64,000 bases of DNA from Hymenopellis radicata (lineage: Eukaryota > Basidiomycota > Agaricomycetes > Agaricales > Physalacriaceae): positions 62,001 to 126,000 of the forward strand of contig JADNRX010000128.1 of assembly GCA_015501595.1 (NCBI GenBank), given 5' to 3'. Numbering within the stretch: the stretch's first letter is position 1; each line of letters starts with the position of its first letter. Under the pieces are notes generated by a model, which was given only the letters and a program-made list of their open reading frames with translations, ran no database searches and was not told the DNA's origin. Positions 22,515 through 34,689 of the stretch are shown one piece after another. The translations under genes were made by a program, and so were the position numbers.

Positions 22515-25500
22515 TGTACGGTATTTCGGTGTAGCGACGGTCTGGGTTGAAGTGTAAAATCGAAATTGGGATACCATAGTGCTATGTGTGTCAAGTTTGT
22601 GATGAGGGAATCATCATGCTGGTCAAGTAGAATGGGCAATTACCAGGCATATGCACTTCATCAGATTCAATCCCTCGCAAAATGCGCCACATGAGAGCTC
22701 CAACAATCGCATTTGAAGCTGATGATGTCTTACCTCTCTCCAGGCTGTCTAGCGCATATGGTTTCTTAACTTCGTTGAAAGCACCGTAATGGCCTGTCAT
22801 TCTCTCCACCCGGGAAGCAGCACGCAGTACGCGTGCTGCTTCCGCTCAACAGTTTTTACCGAGGAGTCTGTTTTGTTAGGGTGTTTCTTAGGCTTTGATC
22901 TACACAACACAGTCCTGAGCTGTCTCGGACGAGGATTACGACTAGTGGCATCACTGATTGCGCAGAGGACAGATTGTGCCCCGCCGTGAGGTACACGCCG
23001 ATCATTCCGCCCCTTCACCCTGTGTCGCATCAGGATCCAAGACGCGTTCACAGGTATCTTTCACGCTTCAACACTGTGATGCGCGGTTCGACGACGCGTT
23101 CTCTGCCCCAGGCTAGCACATATGTTGCAAAGTGGCAGCGAGACTCAAGAATCGAGATACTCGAGTCACGTGTATACTTTCCCCTTGTTCGCTATCATCC
23201 ATGACCGACACCGTTGCCTTTTTTGTTGTTGTGGTGCCACCTACTCAACTGGGCGTCAATCCACTCTGCGACGGTCCACTGAGCGTCGGCCAACTTCGTG
23301 TGACCCCGATATTGCAAGGCCTTGTCGATCTTGACCCTGGGGCAAATATCGGAGTACTGGAGGCAATCCTTTTTGAGCGGTACAAAGCGCATCAGCCTGC
23401 ATACTCCTGGATTTACAAAGTAAGCCCCATTTATCGGCGGGCTTTCTCTCTTTCGATGCTCACCGTGATCTTCAGCCGAATCAAGCCGGCCAAATGTCGC
23501 CCAAGACACTCAAAACTCTCCTCACACAGCAGTCTCTGGACGATTTTGCAGAGGAGGTGGTATCCGCGACGCCTATCTACGAAGTGTTTGACCTACCGGA
23601 CGAGCAACAATCTCTCCCGCGGCATACTTTCATTGTTGTCCTAACGTCTGCGCCCCATGTGGTACAAGCGCCACCCCCAGCCAACGAAGCTGACGTGCGC
23701 AATGATGAAGCAAGAGACGATGTGCCCGAAATTGTTAGCTCCCTGAACAAAGGCGCGTCCTAAGCTGCATCACCCCTCTGTCTTGATGTCATTGTCAGAC
23801 CGCAAAAACCATAAAAAGGCTGTCCTCGAAGGAAAGACCCCCTCCGTTAATGCCAGGTCCACCGAGTATAAGAAGACCCAACACACGAGCAATGCTCTCC
23901 TTGATGGTCGCTTGGCTCCCGAATACGATGCACCAACGACCACCGCTCCCCCTGTTGAGCTCTATAACCCCGTATTTGCCTCGTTCAAAGCTCGTGCCAA
24001 TGATCTCACTCTGGATGTACCGGACGACATTTGTCGTCTCACGGCCAAACTATTTCGAGAGCTAGCCGTCATCTCAGTTCAAGACGAGCCGAGGGACGCA
24101 TCGAGCCGGGAGACGCTTGCCAAGATTCTCAATGTTGGGCTCGAAACAATTGAGAGTCAAGATAATACAAAGACTGACTTTATGTCAACGCGCCTATCTT
24201 ATGGACAGTGTAACGCCGCTCCCGTCATCTTTGAGGTTAAGGCTGAGCTGGCTTCGGGAGGATCGGACCCGTCGGTGCAGGTTTCTTTTTCGTACCGGCG
24301 CTTTTGGTGTGAGAAAGATGTGAGTACTTCCTTCTAGGTAGTACCTATCGTACTCATTCCTTCCCCAGCGTGCATCTATTGCCGACATCTGCTGCTGCCC
24401 GTCCTTCCTGCTAGCCCTTGCTGGGCCCTGGCTGGTCATCCTCGGTGCTGTCAATATGCAACGAACTATCGTCCAGAGGCTCAGTTCGTATGAATGGCTG
24501 GGCTGTAGTCGTGTGTTTGATGACGCCCACGTCTTGCGCGTTGCCCAGATTCTCTATGCACTGCGTCTGTCTGTCGAGGAGCTTAACACCTACTACACCA
24601 CCCTGACTCCTCCGTCGGCCTCCAAAGATTGTGTGCATCCCTTGGTTTTTCCCGCGTTCACCTCCTTCACAGATGACAACGGGCAGGAGGCGCACTTTGA
24701 GTATGTGCAGCCACTTGAACCCGAATCTTTCCAGTGTGTCACGTTCCTTGCGAGACTACTCGATGGGGACCGAACCGGCGAGCGTATCGTGGTCAAGTTT
24801 GTTGATCGTTACAGCACAGAAGCACACAACTTGTTGGCGGGACACGACCTTGCCCCCAGGCTTATCCGTCACCAAGTCTTAGGACCAATCTATGGCGCCC
24901 TTGCGATGGTGATCATGGATTACATTGAAGCGGACAGCCTCGCTGAACTCGAGCTCGATTACGATGACATGAAAGCCATCGACGCGACTGTGCGTCGTGC
25001 TCTGGATCTCCTCGGCGAAGAACATTTGATTTTTGGTGATCTGCGCCCACAGAATGTGATGCTCTTAGACGGCAAGGAGCCCGTAGAAAAGCGCGTGCGG
25101 TTTATCGACTTTGATTGGGCATGTAAGGAGGGTGATGGTGTGCGGTACCCATTCCACCTGTCGGGGGCTGTTCGTCGTGCGTCTGGTGCTAAGGACTATG
25201 ATGTGATCACGAGAGCGCATCAGGAAGCGATGTTCAAGATGTTTTGGTTTTAGTTTGCATGCCCAAACGTAGATGTATGTAGAGCTATCCGGTGTCTCTC
25301 AAATTTCACGAACCAAGGTCCGGAGGTGTTCAAGCAAGCTTCGATGTTACCTGGTTTGAATGTGAATGCGGGTCTAGCAAGAGCAACGCTGAGTTCAAGT
25401 TGTGAGATTCTAGTGGAGGCACGGCATTTCGGGGTTTTGGATGTAGCGACGGTCTGGGAACTGTACTTAGAATCGAAATTAGGATACCATAGTGTTATGA

Positions 25501-26400
25501 TATCAAGTTTGTGATGAGGGAATCCTGGAAATCACTAGGCATATGCACTTCATCAGATTCAGATGTCTTACCTCTCTTCTGTCTGGCGTACACGATTTGT
25601 TACCTTTGTTGAAAGCACCGTAATCGCCTGTCATTCTCTCCACCTCCGCGCGACGAGGGAAGCTGCACCGCAGTACTCGCGTACTGCGGCTTGCGCTCAA
25701 CAGTTTTTACCGACGACTTCGTTCTGTTGGGGGTGCTTCTTCAGCCTCTTCCGCTCCAGGCTTTGATGTACAGTCCTGAGCTGTCTCGGACGCGCTGAAA
25801 AGAGGATTACGACTAGTGGCATCACTGATTGCGCTGTGGCTTAGAATACAGATTCTGCCCCGCCGTGAGGTACACGCCAGGCCGGCACTGGTAGAGTTTG
25901 CGCATGGGCTCGTAGGCAGCGAAATACCTATTCCGCCCCTTCACGCTGTGTGGCGTCAAAGATCCAACACTCGTGGACTCGGAGGAGGTATCATTCACAG
26001 CGTGGAGAGGGATCCCCACGTATGCCGTTCCCGTGTTGAGCAGCGGGTTAGATTGGAGAGTCACGCGTTTTACAGAAGCGGCCAGTCAATGCCACGAATA
26101 ACAAAAATTCCGCGCGACGAGGAAAGCTACACCGCAGTGCTCGCATGCTGCTTCCGCTCAACAGTTTTTACCGACGACTTCGTTTTGTGGGGGGTGTTTC
26201 TTCGGCCTCTTCCGCTCCAGGCTTTGATATACAGTCCTGAGCTGTCTCGGACGAGGATTACGACTAAGTGGCATCAATGATTGCGCAGAGGACAGATTGT
26301 GCCCCGCCGTGAGGTACACGCCGATCATTCCGCCCCTTCACACTGTGTGGCGTCAAAGATCCAACACTCGCGGAGGAAGAAGTATCATGCGCTTACAACA
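22170..26400. repeat. Repeat family bracketing the kinase-like gene
   Basis: Three related copies are visible. Copy 1 (about 22170-23060) covers the last two exons and 3' flank of paralogue 1. Copy 2 (about 25262-25990) starts with a decayed piece of the same exon 10 and continues into the same flank. Copy 3 (about 26103-26400) keeps only the distal part. Copies 1 and 2 flank the kinase-like gene directly, as if it arrived together with a duplication. Confidence 0.75.
23201..25253 (+). CDS. Kinase-like protein with long N-terminal region
   Basis: Exons 23201-23419, 23476-23721, 23765-24319 and 24369-25253 sum to 1905 nt, a 634-residue frame. The third junction (43-bp intron) is my inference to bypass a TAA at 23761. 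The C-terminal third has a protein-kinase-like core: VVKFVDRYS as the Lys strand, a catalytic loop reading FGDLRPQNVML, and a metal-binding equivalent reading FIDFDWA. This matches the FunK1-type kinases expanded in Agaricomycetes. The first 130 residues could be a small alpha/beta header such as that of Crinkler-type proteins, but this is weak. The substrate and role are unknown. The gene sits between repeats carrying pieces of the neighbouring membrane gene, suggesting recent arrival. Confidence 0.75.
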
Positions 26401-27392
26401 CGGAAAGCGATCCCCACGTATGGCGTTCCCGTGTTGAACTCTCGACAGTTCATGGGGTCAGAACATCAGAACGATGAAGTCGACCTCGAGATACATAATG
26501 ATTGATTGAACGTCGCGCAGATAGGATCACGTGTGATAAGATACAGCGACACAATTAAAAACATGCGACCGCTATTTTTGCTAATGCGTTGACGGAGTAA
26601 ATGTTCTGAATCGTTTCGGAGGGGTCGCCCTCCGGAGGTTTTGTAAATCAAGCTTCCAACTTGTAACTATGTAAACACCGGTGAGCTACCGGAAGGGTGT
26701 GAGCGCCTTGTTGAATGGAACTCATCATACGTAACTTTGTTGCAGGGAATGTGCCAAGTGAAAGATGATGCTACTAGGCAGGCAAAAGAGCTGAAGAAGT
26801 TTCCAACCAAACGTCCGTCGTATCTGAGCCTCGTGATGCTAGCGCTACTTTGGGGCAGCGTTGACAGCTAGAATAGAGCAGCAAGCAGCAAGCCTATATG
26901 TACTAAGTTTGGCAGGCTTCAGAAGACTTGAGACTTTAGCCTTGCACAAAGATCCCGAAATCGAATATGGATATCGAAAGACTAGTGTGAGAATGTTCAT
27001 AACCATTCCGAGGACATCGTGATGTTTGTTCGTGTTAGGATCTAACGTCTTGCTGGGACTCTCTTTCCGTTTTGGGCATGCTACTCCTGTTGTCTCTGCT
27101 CGTTTCCGCGAGTATTCCACTACCAGTTCTGCTCGCGTAGTTCTGCTCGCGTTTTTTGCTTTATTTGTGGAATGAAAGACGGCGAAGAAATGCCGCTTTT
27201 CAACGGGGCCGAAGGTGGATAATGGGTGTACACCTTCTAAAGAAGCACAGTGGCGTAACGCGGCACCAAATTCGGACCAAATAAATAGCTCTCTGCTTCC
27301 GTCCAGCATCTCCCACTTCTCTTTCCGCCTTTCTCTCTCGCGCTGATACCCTTCTGTTCACTGTTCTCGACGACGACGACGACGATACTATC
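26401..27392. other. Intergenic, promoter side of paralogue 2
   Basis: No gene is recognised. The last 110 bp before the ATG at 27393 are pyrimidine-rich, with a run of CGA triplets, a usual fungal leader. AATAAATAG near 27280 is a possible TATA-like site. Confidence 0.3.
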
Positions 27393-28992
27393 ATGGTCGA
27401 CTGGCAATCTCCCAAAGAGGTCCTCCAGGATGGCGGTGAGCGGGTGCTGTTACTGCATGCGCGTCGTTGCTGACCGGATCTTTTTTCCAGTCTTTTTCGG
27501 GCGATTCATGCACGTTCTGCTCGGGATATATGTGTATGCTTTCCCTTACGCACGGCGTCTCCGGCGTGCTCACCCTTGATCGCGTTAGATGGGAGTGGTT
27601 CACGTCGCTCAAGTTTGACTGGGAACACTTCAGCGGACGGCGACCATTCCGATGGCCTCTGGTGAGCTCAAAGCTGTGTCAAGGCGATTCCGTTGACTGT
27701 CAGCACAGATATTCTATTTCTTGAACCGATACTGTCTGCTGTTCGCGATGATTGGCATGTAAGTGGCATATATGCGCTGAAATCGTCCGTTAACAGTCTC
27801 TCAGAGTGACAGCCTTGAACGTAACAAGGCGAGTTCGCGCCTTTTCATCCCCGTTATCTACTCATTTCGTACAGGGAGATAAACTGCCAAGCCCTGTACA
27901 CGTACAACCAAGTATATGCGCGCTTTTCTTCCGCTTTCAGGGCGTTAACGCGTTCAATAGGTTTTGGGCAATGCAGCTATCGGTCTCGCCTCGATTAACT
28001 TGTCGCTCCGAACGTAAGTCTTCGTACTCCACTTCCTATCAAGCGCTGACTGCGTTTATAGCATTGCTGTGTGGTCTCGGAGCATCTATATTGTCATTCC
28101 TGTCATCATGGTCATCCTTGGACACTGGTCTCTACTTCTTCACGGCGTTCTTCTCAAGGCAGCATGGGTTCCGGGCCAAGGATGTGTCATTACCGAGACA
28201 GACAATAAGCTTCTGGCCGTCACATTCATCTATGGAATGGCCTTTGATTTCACTGTGCTCATGCTCACCGCCTGGAAACTCGTTTTCAGCGCGCCCAGTG
28301 CGGTCAAAATTGGTCGCTCTATGCTTGTTACCCTTATCTTTGGAGACGGTCTAATTTACTTCGTCGTCGCATTCCTATCCAACCTTCTTGCAACGGTAAG
28401 GCTCTTGCTCTACCCCGCTTGACTCACCTTACACTTTCTCCGTAGATATTTATGCTGCTCAACCTCAATGCTGTCATGTCCATTATCGCCAATGTTCCTG
28501 CTGCCGTTGCTTCCACGGTACGTTCTGACAGCATCCTGACATTTGTTCGGTGTCTGATTCTGTCCAAGATTGTAGCGTGCCGAGCTGTGCGGCGTTTATG
28601 CAAGTACACCCAGCAAGGGCCTGACTTTTTGGGGTAAGAACCTTCTTCTTCGACCATGTGCTCTGATCTGACCGTCATATCAGCACCACCATGGCCTCGA
28701 GTCTCGCGTTCCGCACCACCGGTGCTACCACGACAGCTTCCGTTCCCAAGAGGCCCAAGGTCGCCACATCTGGTCTCAGCGGCATGGACGGAGTACACGT
28801 ACAGGTGAATCCGAGTAACAATGACTTGTAGCTTTTCTGACTTGTGTCTAGATGGAGACATTTGAATCACCGGCCACCTACGTCGAATACGACGCGATGG
28901 GTAATATTATCAAAGGTTCTCCGGACAGTATGTTCGACCACGATCCGGAGGCACAACAGATCAAGGACGAGTTCAAACGTCCACCGTACTAG
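27393..28992 (+). CDS. Multipass membrane protein, paralogue 2
   Basis: Twelve exons, 27393-27435, 27491-27533, 27589-27661, 27709-27758, 27805-27828, 27875-27911, 27961-28013, 28062-28395, 28446-28517, 28569-28633, 28684-28804 and 28852-28992, sum to 1056 nt, an intact 351-residue frame. It aligns along its whole length with the protein of 20876-22514: WEWF against WEYF, LILGHWSL against VILGHWSL, FIYGMAFDF against FIYSMVFDF, and VACRAVRRL and GVHVQMETF in both. The last two lie at the start of the tail and within it, so the tail motif may have a shared cytoplasmic role. The fifth intron has a GC donor (GCGAGT at 27829). Function unknown. Confidence 0.8.
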
Positions 28993-29913
28993 GTCGACTC
29001 TATGGCCTCACGCTCGCTTGGACTCTGGATGTGTGCTGTTAGGGCACGAAGAAGTAAAAAGAAATAAACAAGTGTTTTGGTCCCCCAAAAATGAACTGTG
29101 TCTCTGTTTGTTATCGCTGTGAGCTGGCTCTTATGATCAATAGAAGCGTTCGCTGACGCTTCACGATAGTTGCATCGAATTTGTAGCCCTTTGTAGAATA
29201 ATAAAGTACGTGATGCAAGGCAGTTGCCGAGATTGAATTGGCTGACCCGCTCAGCAGGAACCTGTCTGAATTATCTTTTGATCAAGCAACTTGTCTTGAC
29301 AATTGTGAGATCGTCGTGATTGCCATGAAGGCGACTATGCCGAGAACATCAAGCTCGTGTGGCTGTCGACTTCATGATTCCCCGTACTCGAGGCCCGCAG
29401 TTCTATTTACTGGGTAGAAATAGCACAAATGCGCGCGCCTCTTGAGGCCGTCGAAGGCTCACATGCAGGGTGTTTGATGTGGGCACACGTGGGTCCCCGA
29501 AGCCAGCTTTGTGGGAACATTGTTTCCGTGTTGGCCTTTGAGTTCTTGTTATCAAAGTGGCTAAAGAGGAGCTCATCCATATCAGATGGCATTCATCGTA
29601 CGACGTACGTACCACTTGAAAAGTAACGCCCCGTGAGAATGGTTATCTCAGGCATTACTTAACATTCAACCGCTCCTACATATATGCATACGGTCACAGT
29701 GTGGAGCAGAGATACATGGATACCTTTATTCAACAGATAGAACTAGAGGGAATTAAAGAGGTAGACTAGAGTTACACAGTACATTTCGTGAACACAATGG
29801 AGACAAATTCAAGGACGTCTCAAACGGCCTGCCCGTTTTCAGAACTTGTGAAGAAGAGGAAAGTGGTAGACCGCCTCATACTACCGTCTAGCATTAGAAG
29901 CATCCCTGGTCTA
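28993..29913. other. Intergenic, nothing recognised
   Basis: This lies between two convergent genes. No coding pattern or repeat is seen. Confidence 0.3.
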
Positions 29914-31125
29914 TTAAATTGTCATTAGTATAGTGACATGACTCTGGAGAGATCGACTGACCCGACTGAAAGGGAAACTAGTCTTCTGATTGTATACCTC
30001 AAGCTCAGAGTCAGAAGGAGGGACCATTGCGTTCCGGCGCAGAAGCTGAACATTGTCTATGCCCGAGTAAGATCCGTTGCTGGTGTTATCCATTTCGTCG
30101 TACTCAGAGGAGGAGTAGCCCGCTTCGTAAAAACTAGCCTCAAATGCGTTCGGGGGTGACCAGCTCTGGGTAGTCCTGATGGCGCTGTCTGGAGGGTGAA
30201 CGGACTGAGGCGTAGAAGGGGAGGAATGGGGGTATTCCAGCTGCCAGTAATCCATCTCGGCGGGTGGCGGACCGTGTGTCCGCAGGTGGCGCTTCATGTT
30301 CGAACGCACGCCAAAGGTCTTTTCGCAACCTGGGAAGGTACAAGGAAAGGCTGTCGAGAGGAAATCGCCGTCAGCGAAGGCGTTAGGCCTTTTTGAAATG
30401 AGCTTACGTCTGATGCCATTGTGACTGTTCATGTGGGTACGCAAGCCGCTTGGACTACAAAAGATTAGAATGCAGTATGCCGAGATGGGGAAAGCAACCA
30501 ACCGAGGAAAGTCGTGTTTGCATATCTCGCAGCGATGCATTTTACACTTTTTCTTTCTAGGCTTCATAAGCGCCACAGCACCTGAGTCGAAGGGACCCTC
30601 CGCTTTGGAGATGAAACGAGGTTGCGGCTGTTCGGCGTACGGTGCCTCAGACCTCAAAGGCATGTCTGTCCACGAAGGAAGGCTGGGAGCCGGTGCGTTG
30701 GGTCGAGGGTGGTACATCATCGAGGCGTCGACGATATTCGCTGCTCGGTATCCTTCGATGGGCATGATGCCTATGGAGTGCTGAGACTGAGCACGAGATG
30801 AAGAAGGAGTAGGTGCGACAGAAGAGGGTGCATATGACGATGAAGAGAAGGCTCCTGGCCAGACGGGCGATGGGTAGTAAGACGAAGCATCATGCTGCTG
30901 CGGGTACGCGCTATGCGGCATTCGATTATCGCTGTACAAAGAGCTCGACGACTGGCCGACCGCGCGCCGCGCGGCCGGTACCAAGTCAAAGTTCTGGAAG
31001 TCTTGAGGCAATGTGGCGTAATATGGGAACTGCGAGGGATCGTCTGAGTTCTCGTTGGTGTTCATGGCGGACCCAGAGGACGAATTATCGGGGGAGGAGA
31101 GATTCCAGGAGTTTGTAAAGTGCAT
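29914..31125 (-). CDS. C2H2 zinc-finger transcription factor
   Basis: Minus-strand exons 31125-30503, 30454-30408 and 30350-29914 sum to 1107 nt, an intact 368-residue frame. The first 200 residues are Ser/Pro/Tyr-rich and low in charge, like an activation region. A basic stretch (PRKKKCKMH) precedes two C2H2 fingers. The first is C-x2-C with H-x3-H (CEIC to HMNSH) and is split by intron 1. The second is FPCTFPGCEKTFGV to HLRTH, where C-x4-C pairs with H-x4-H. A Ser-rich tail follows. Such proteins bind DNA in the nucleus; the targets are unknown. I chose the ATG at 31125 rather than an in-frame ATG at 31317 because a good TATA box lies between them. Confidence 0.85.
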   Translation of the reverse strand: MHFTNSWNLSSPDNSSSGSAMNTNENSDDPSQFPYYATLPQDFQNFDLVPAARRAVGQSSSSLYSDNRMPHSAYPQQHDASSYYPSPVWPGAFSSSSYAPSSVAPTPSSSRAQSQHSIGIMPIEGYRAANIVDASMMYHPRPNAPAPSLPSWTDMPLRSEAPYAEQPQPRFISKAEGPFDSGAVALMKPRKKKCKMHRCEICKHDFPRLVAFPISAYCILIFCSPSGLRTHMNSHNGIRRKLISKRPNAFADGDFLSTAFPCTFPGCEKTFGVRSNMKRHLRTHGPPPAEMDYWQLEYPHSSPSTPQSVHPPDSAIRTTQSWSPPNAFEASFYEAGYSSSEYDEMDNTSNGSYSGIDNVQLLRRNAMVPPSDSELEVYNQKTSFPFSRVSRSLQSHVTILMTI

Positions 31126-31180
31126 GTTAGTGAGGAGAGGGCGGGCAACAATGGGGGTAGGAGCCACAAGGACTGGTGGG

Positions 31181-31190
31181 TTTATATAAC
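31181..31190 (-). promoter_or_regulatory. TATA box of the C2H2 gene
   Basis: On the minus strand the sequence GTTATATAAA lies 56 bp before the ATG at 31125. This supports that start and a short leader. Confidence 0.55.
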
Positions 31191-34100
31191 ATTCGGAGGA
31201 CAGCGTTTTTCGGCAAGTATGACTCGGCGAGTAGTCCCGTGGTGTATTGTCTACAGGTCCGCATTCGGGAACAGCTACTGGGTCTTTCAGGTGCAAACCG
31301 TTGCTGTTGAAGTGCATGGCGCTGCAGAGAGCGGTTAGGCGGGGAATGAATTTACAGGGCCAGATTGGCTGTAAAAATCCCGTGAGGGCCACACATTTCT
31401 TAGTAAAGAGGACCTACATAGGTACACAGCAGGGCCAAGCCTCAGCCTGTTGTTCAAATCTCGAGTACAAGGCGGTGTTCCCTCCAAACTCGGAAATGAT
31501 CCACGAAAAACCCGCGAGGAAGGACAATTTCTCTGAGCAAGGTTGTAAACGATGATGAGTAAATGATGCGCGGACTGAAATTGTCGTACCAAACCACCAT
31601 GGAGTTGCAAAGCCAGCCGGAAATGAGGTGAGCAGGGTCTTGGGTGCGATGACGGGAAACCTAAAGCGCGAGAAAACGACCACACCCAACACAAACACAA
31701 GTTCTGACGGCATCCTCGGGATATGCCCTCTTCCTGTCGATCGATGGGCATCAATAACTTCTCAAGCTTATGGAGGCATGAAACACATACATGAAGTAAG
31801 AAACAATAAGAAGAAAATCTATCAGGGATGGAGGTGTGCCAGTGCACACTGAAGACCCCACAAACAAAGGCAAGGGCTTGTTTTCAGAACAAAAGCTCAT
31901 CAAAGGTGCGCCAGATTTCTACTAGTACCAGCCACAAAAAAGACAGGAACATATCAGCAGCCCTGTCCGAGATTTGAATTCGGAAGCGAGAAGAAGCTCG
32001 GGGACGGGACCAATTGCAAGGGCGAGCGCGTAACAAACACACAGGTAAATCAGCTGCATGATTTGTGCATGATGGATCAATATGCAGACAGAAAAGGAAG
32101 ATGGCAACTGAGCTTACCCAGACCAGACCCAGACTCCGTTCAATATCCACTACTCGAGCTTCATGGTGGTCTAGCAGACGTGAGAAAGACATCATTGTCC
32201 GTTCTTTCAGTCGCAGAAGTCTCTCCACTGGCAGGCAAGACATCTTGACGCCTGATCGATGCCTAGGTCAAAAAAGGAAGGGAAGTTTCCGTTCTTTGAG
32301 ATTAACTTATAAGGATTTCAAGGGACAACCGAGGCGGCCTAGCCCGGAAAGGCGACTGTGTTCTTACAAATTTTCCGAAAAAGACCTCGGAGATCACATC
32401 CTTGTCTGCGCCATCACGCCTCCACCGCCTCCAGTCGTCACGCACGAGCATGTCTTCAATGAGAACCTGACAACTTCTTCAGAGAGTACATTTGCGTGCC
32501 TTTGCGCGTGGGTTGTGTACGCGCAATGCCTAAAATTAACGTCGTGGAAGCTAAAGTCGACACTGTTCAATTTCGAGGAACGAGACAGCTAGGAATAGCT
32601 CACTTGGTAAGACACCAATTCGAGACCGAATGCCCCGTCGGAGTGGCAAAGCAATACTTTTGGAAAGAGGTGTGCTAGCCTCGTGCAGGAGAAGCAGGGT
32701 TCTTCTCCTGAGTACAGGCGCCAACAAGATAATATATCGATGAGCGCTCAGAACAGCAGGCAATGTCCCTAATGCCTCGTTCCATCTTCGAGTTATCGAT
32801 GAAATCGATTATACCGGTTGACATGCCGCTGAGTTAGAGAACAAAGGAGAGAGAGACTGCTGTGTTCGATATACAGGCTCTGCGGTAACAATATACAGCT
32901 GCGGACATAGCCGTATATAGATAATAGTCATATATCGTCCTGGGAGGGCGTGTCGCGCCTATTTCTCAACATAAGCTCGTGAATGAAAGCGGAGAAGGTC
33001 ATACCTCACAAAACAGCAACACAGTCCAAAAATGCGGTGCGGAGCTCGCAATGAAGCAATCTGTACTGAACGTCTAATCAGAGACTCTTGTAAAGATTAA
33101 CAAGCTACGCGAGTAACTGTGGGGTGATCCTGATGAAGGAGGGGATGGAATTACTCCGAGGGAAGAACCTAAAGTAGAAAGTTGAATGGTCTTCGGAGAC
33201 AACTCAGTCCCGACCTGAAGCGCCACGTTGCGCGCTCACTTCATCGCGTAGCCTTTCGCCATTTTTGCTAAAATAGAAAAAGGGCAGTGCGGGCGGGTAT
33301 GATGGACCTACAACTGTGGTGAGCCTCGGACGCACACATAATTGACTCGACCCACCGTGATGAGTGGATCGCTAACCGGCTACAATTCCGTTTGAATGAA
33401 TGACGTCGTTCCGATTATGCCGCTGGGAAAGGTGGCCCTCCCGCTGTTGATGCATTGACCAGTCCATATGGTGAAATATATATGGACCCACCAGGGACCC
33501 ACAAATCGCGTCGATGGTGGCGCAATACCGTGCGGACAAGAGATGACGAATTCGACAATGCGTACGACAGAGATAGTGCCAGTTCCAGTTTAATGCATTC
33601 TGTCTTTCCACGCTGGTCATGATTCCGATCCGGGAGACTCTGTCGAGGCGCGCGCGATGCTTCATTACTAAGTAGTATACAGTTCGATCTTGCCATGAAT
33701 AGGGAAAGGAGCGTATGACATGATGCGTACACGCTGGAAGGATTTGAGCTTCGGGCTTATGGGTTTATGACTGTCGTAAAGCTGACCTTGAATATTGAAG
33801 GGAGCGCTAAGAGTGTCAAAGGAAGGTGTCATTGTGGAAGCCGTCACAGCAAGCCACCTTCCATGGGACAAACAAATGGTCGAGAGTACAGAGGAAAGGG
33901 GGTTTACGCAATACTCATTCCGAGCGCAGTCCTCGCGACGAGGTGACGGTGGAGGAAGAAAAACAACTCGGACCGGATCGCCGGAAGTTGAACCCAGTCT
34001 CCATCAGCGTATCACCCTTCATTTCCGCTTCATTCCCTGGGGCATTAAACGTTCAGATGATGCTTGAAGCGTGTCTAAGAGCTACTGTATACATTTTCGT

Positions 34101-34237
34101 GGCGATTAACTCGTATAAAGTACAAATAAGTAGAGGGCCATCCATGCCGACCCTGGCAATGCTACAGTGAGGATATAAAGTGCTACAAAAGGTGAATGCA
34201 TAAGTGTATGTGGATGTTCTCCAAGCTCCATTTTTCT
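31191..34237. other. Gene-poor stretch
   Basis: No gene is supported over these 3 kb. Several open frames of 60-175 codons exist on both strands but overlap each other, lack splice support and show no domain. Around 32594-32630 there is a weak resemblance to internal RNA polymerase III boxes with wrong spacing. Confidence 0.3.
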
Positions 34238-34689
34238 CTACGCGCTCGACGACTTCCGAGAGGACGGTGCGCGAACCATCCGATATGGGTGCACCCTGGC
34301 GCCTTTCGCCAAAGGACGCTGAGGGTTGCGGAATGGCTGCATGGCCGGGCCAACGAGAAGCAAGGCTTCCGGGCGCGGTTGGCCAGGGATCGATGGTGGT
34401 ACAAAGACGACGGCGTTGGCGTCTTCCATCGGGCAAGGGAGCAGGCTCACTTTATCTGAGGCCTGCTGGGGTGGAGGGGAAGGGGTACGTGACGACGTGG
34501 AAGAGGAGATGGAGAACTGTCGTTGCTTTGTGTAACCGTAATTCGGAGCGGGGCGTGAATGCTAGAAGTTCCTTTAGACAAAGAATGCGAATGTGAATAA
34601 AGACGTACTGTTTGGGATTCGTAGGTGCTGGTCGTGGGTAGCAGATCCAAGCTACACAGAGTGGGAAGGGTGGGTCGTGTAGATTGCAT
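34238..34689 (-). CDS. Small conserved-looking protein of unknown function
   Basis: Two minus-strand exons, 34689-34609 and 34525-34238, sum to 369 nt, an intact 122-residue frame. The first exon and the start of the second are Ser/Thr/Pro-rich. The C-terminal 70 residues form a compact block with VVFVPPSIPG, LLLVGPAM and GARVHPYRMV. I have the impression that this block recurs in short Agaricomycete proteins, but I cannot check that here. It has no membrane segment, signal peptide or enzymatic motif. The clean intron (GTACGT...AAAG) and constant frame make it more than a chance frame. Confidence 0.6.

Noticed and set aside
31335..31847. A 170-codon minus-strand open frame upstream of the C2H2 gene
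   Set aside because: No domain or splice support is seen, and it is separated from the gene by a good TATA box; more likely non-coding upstream sequence.
32594..32665. A possible tRNA or tRNA-derived repeat (A-box- and B-box-like words)
   Set aside because: The two boxes are only about 20 bp apart and no acceptor or anticodon stem can be drawn.
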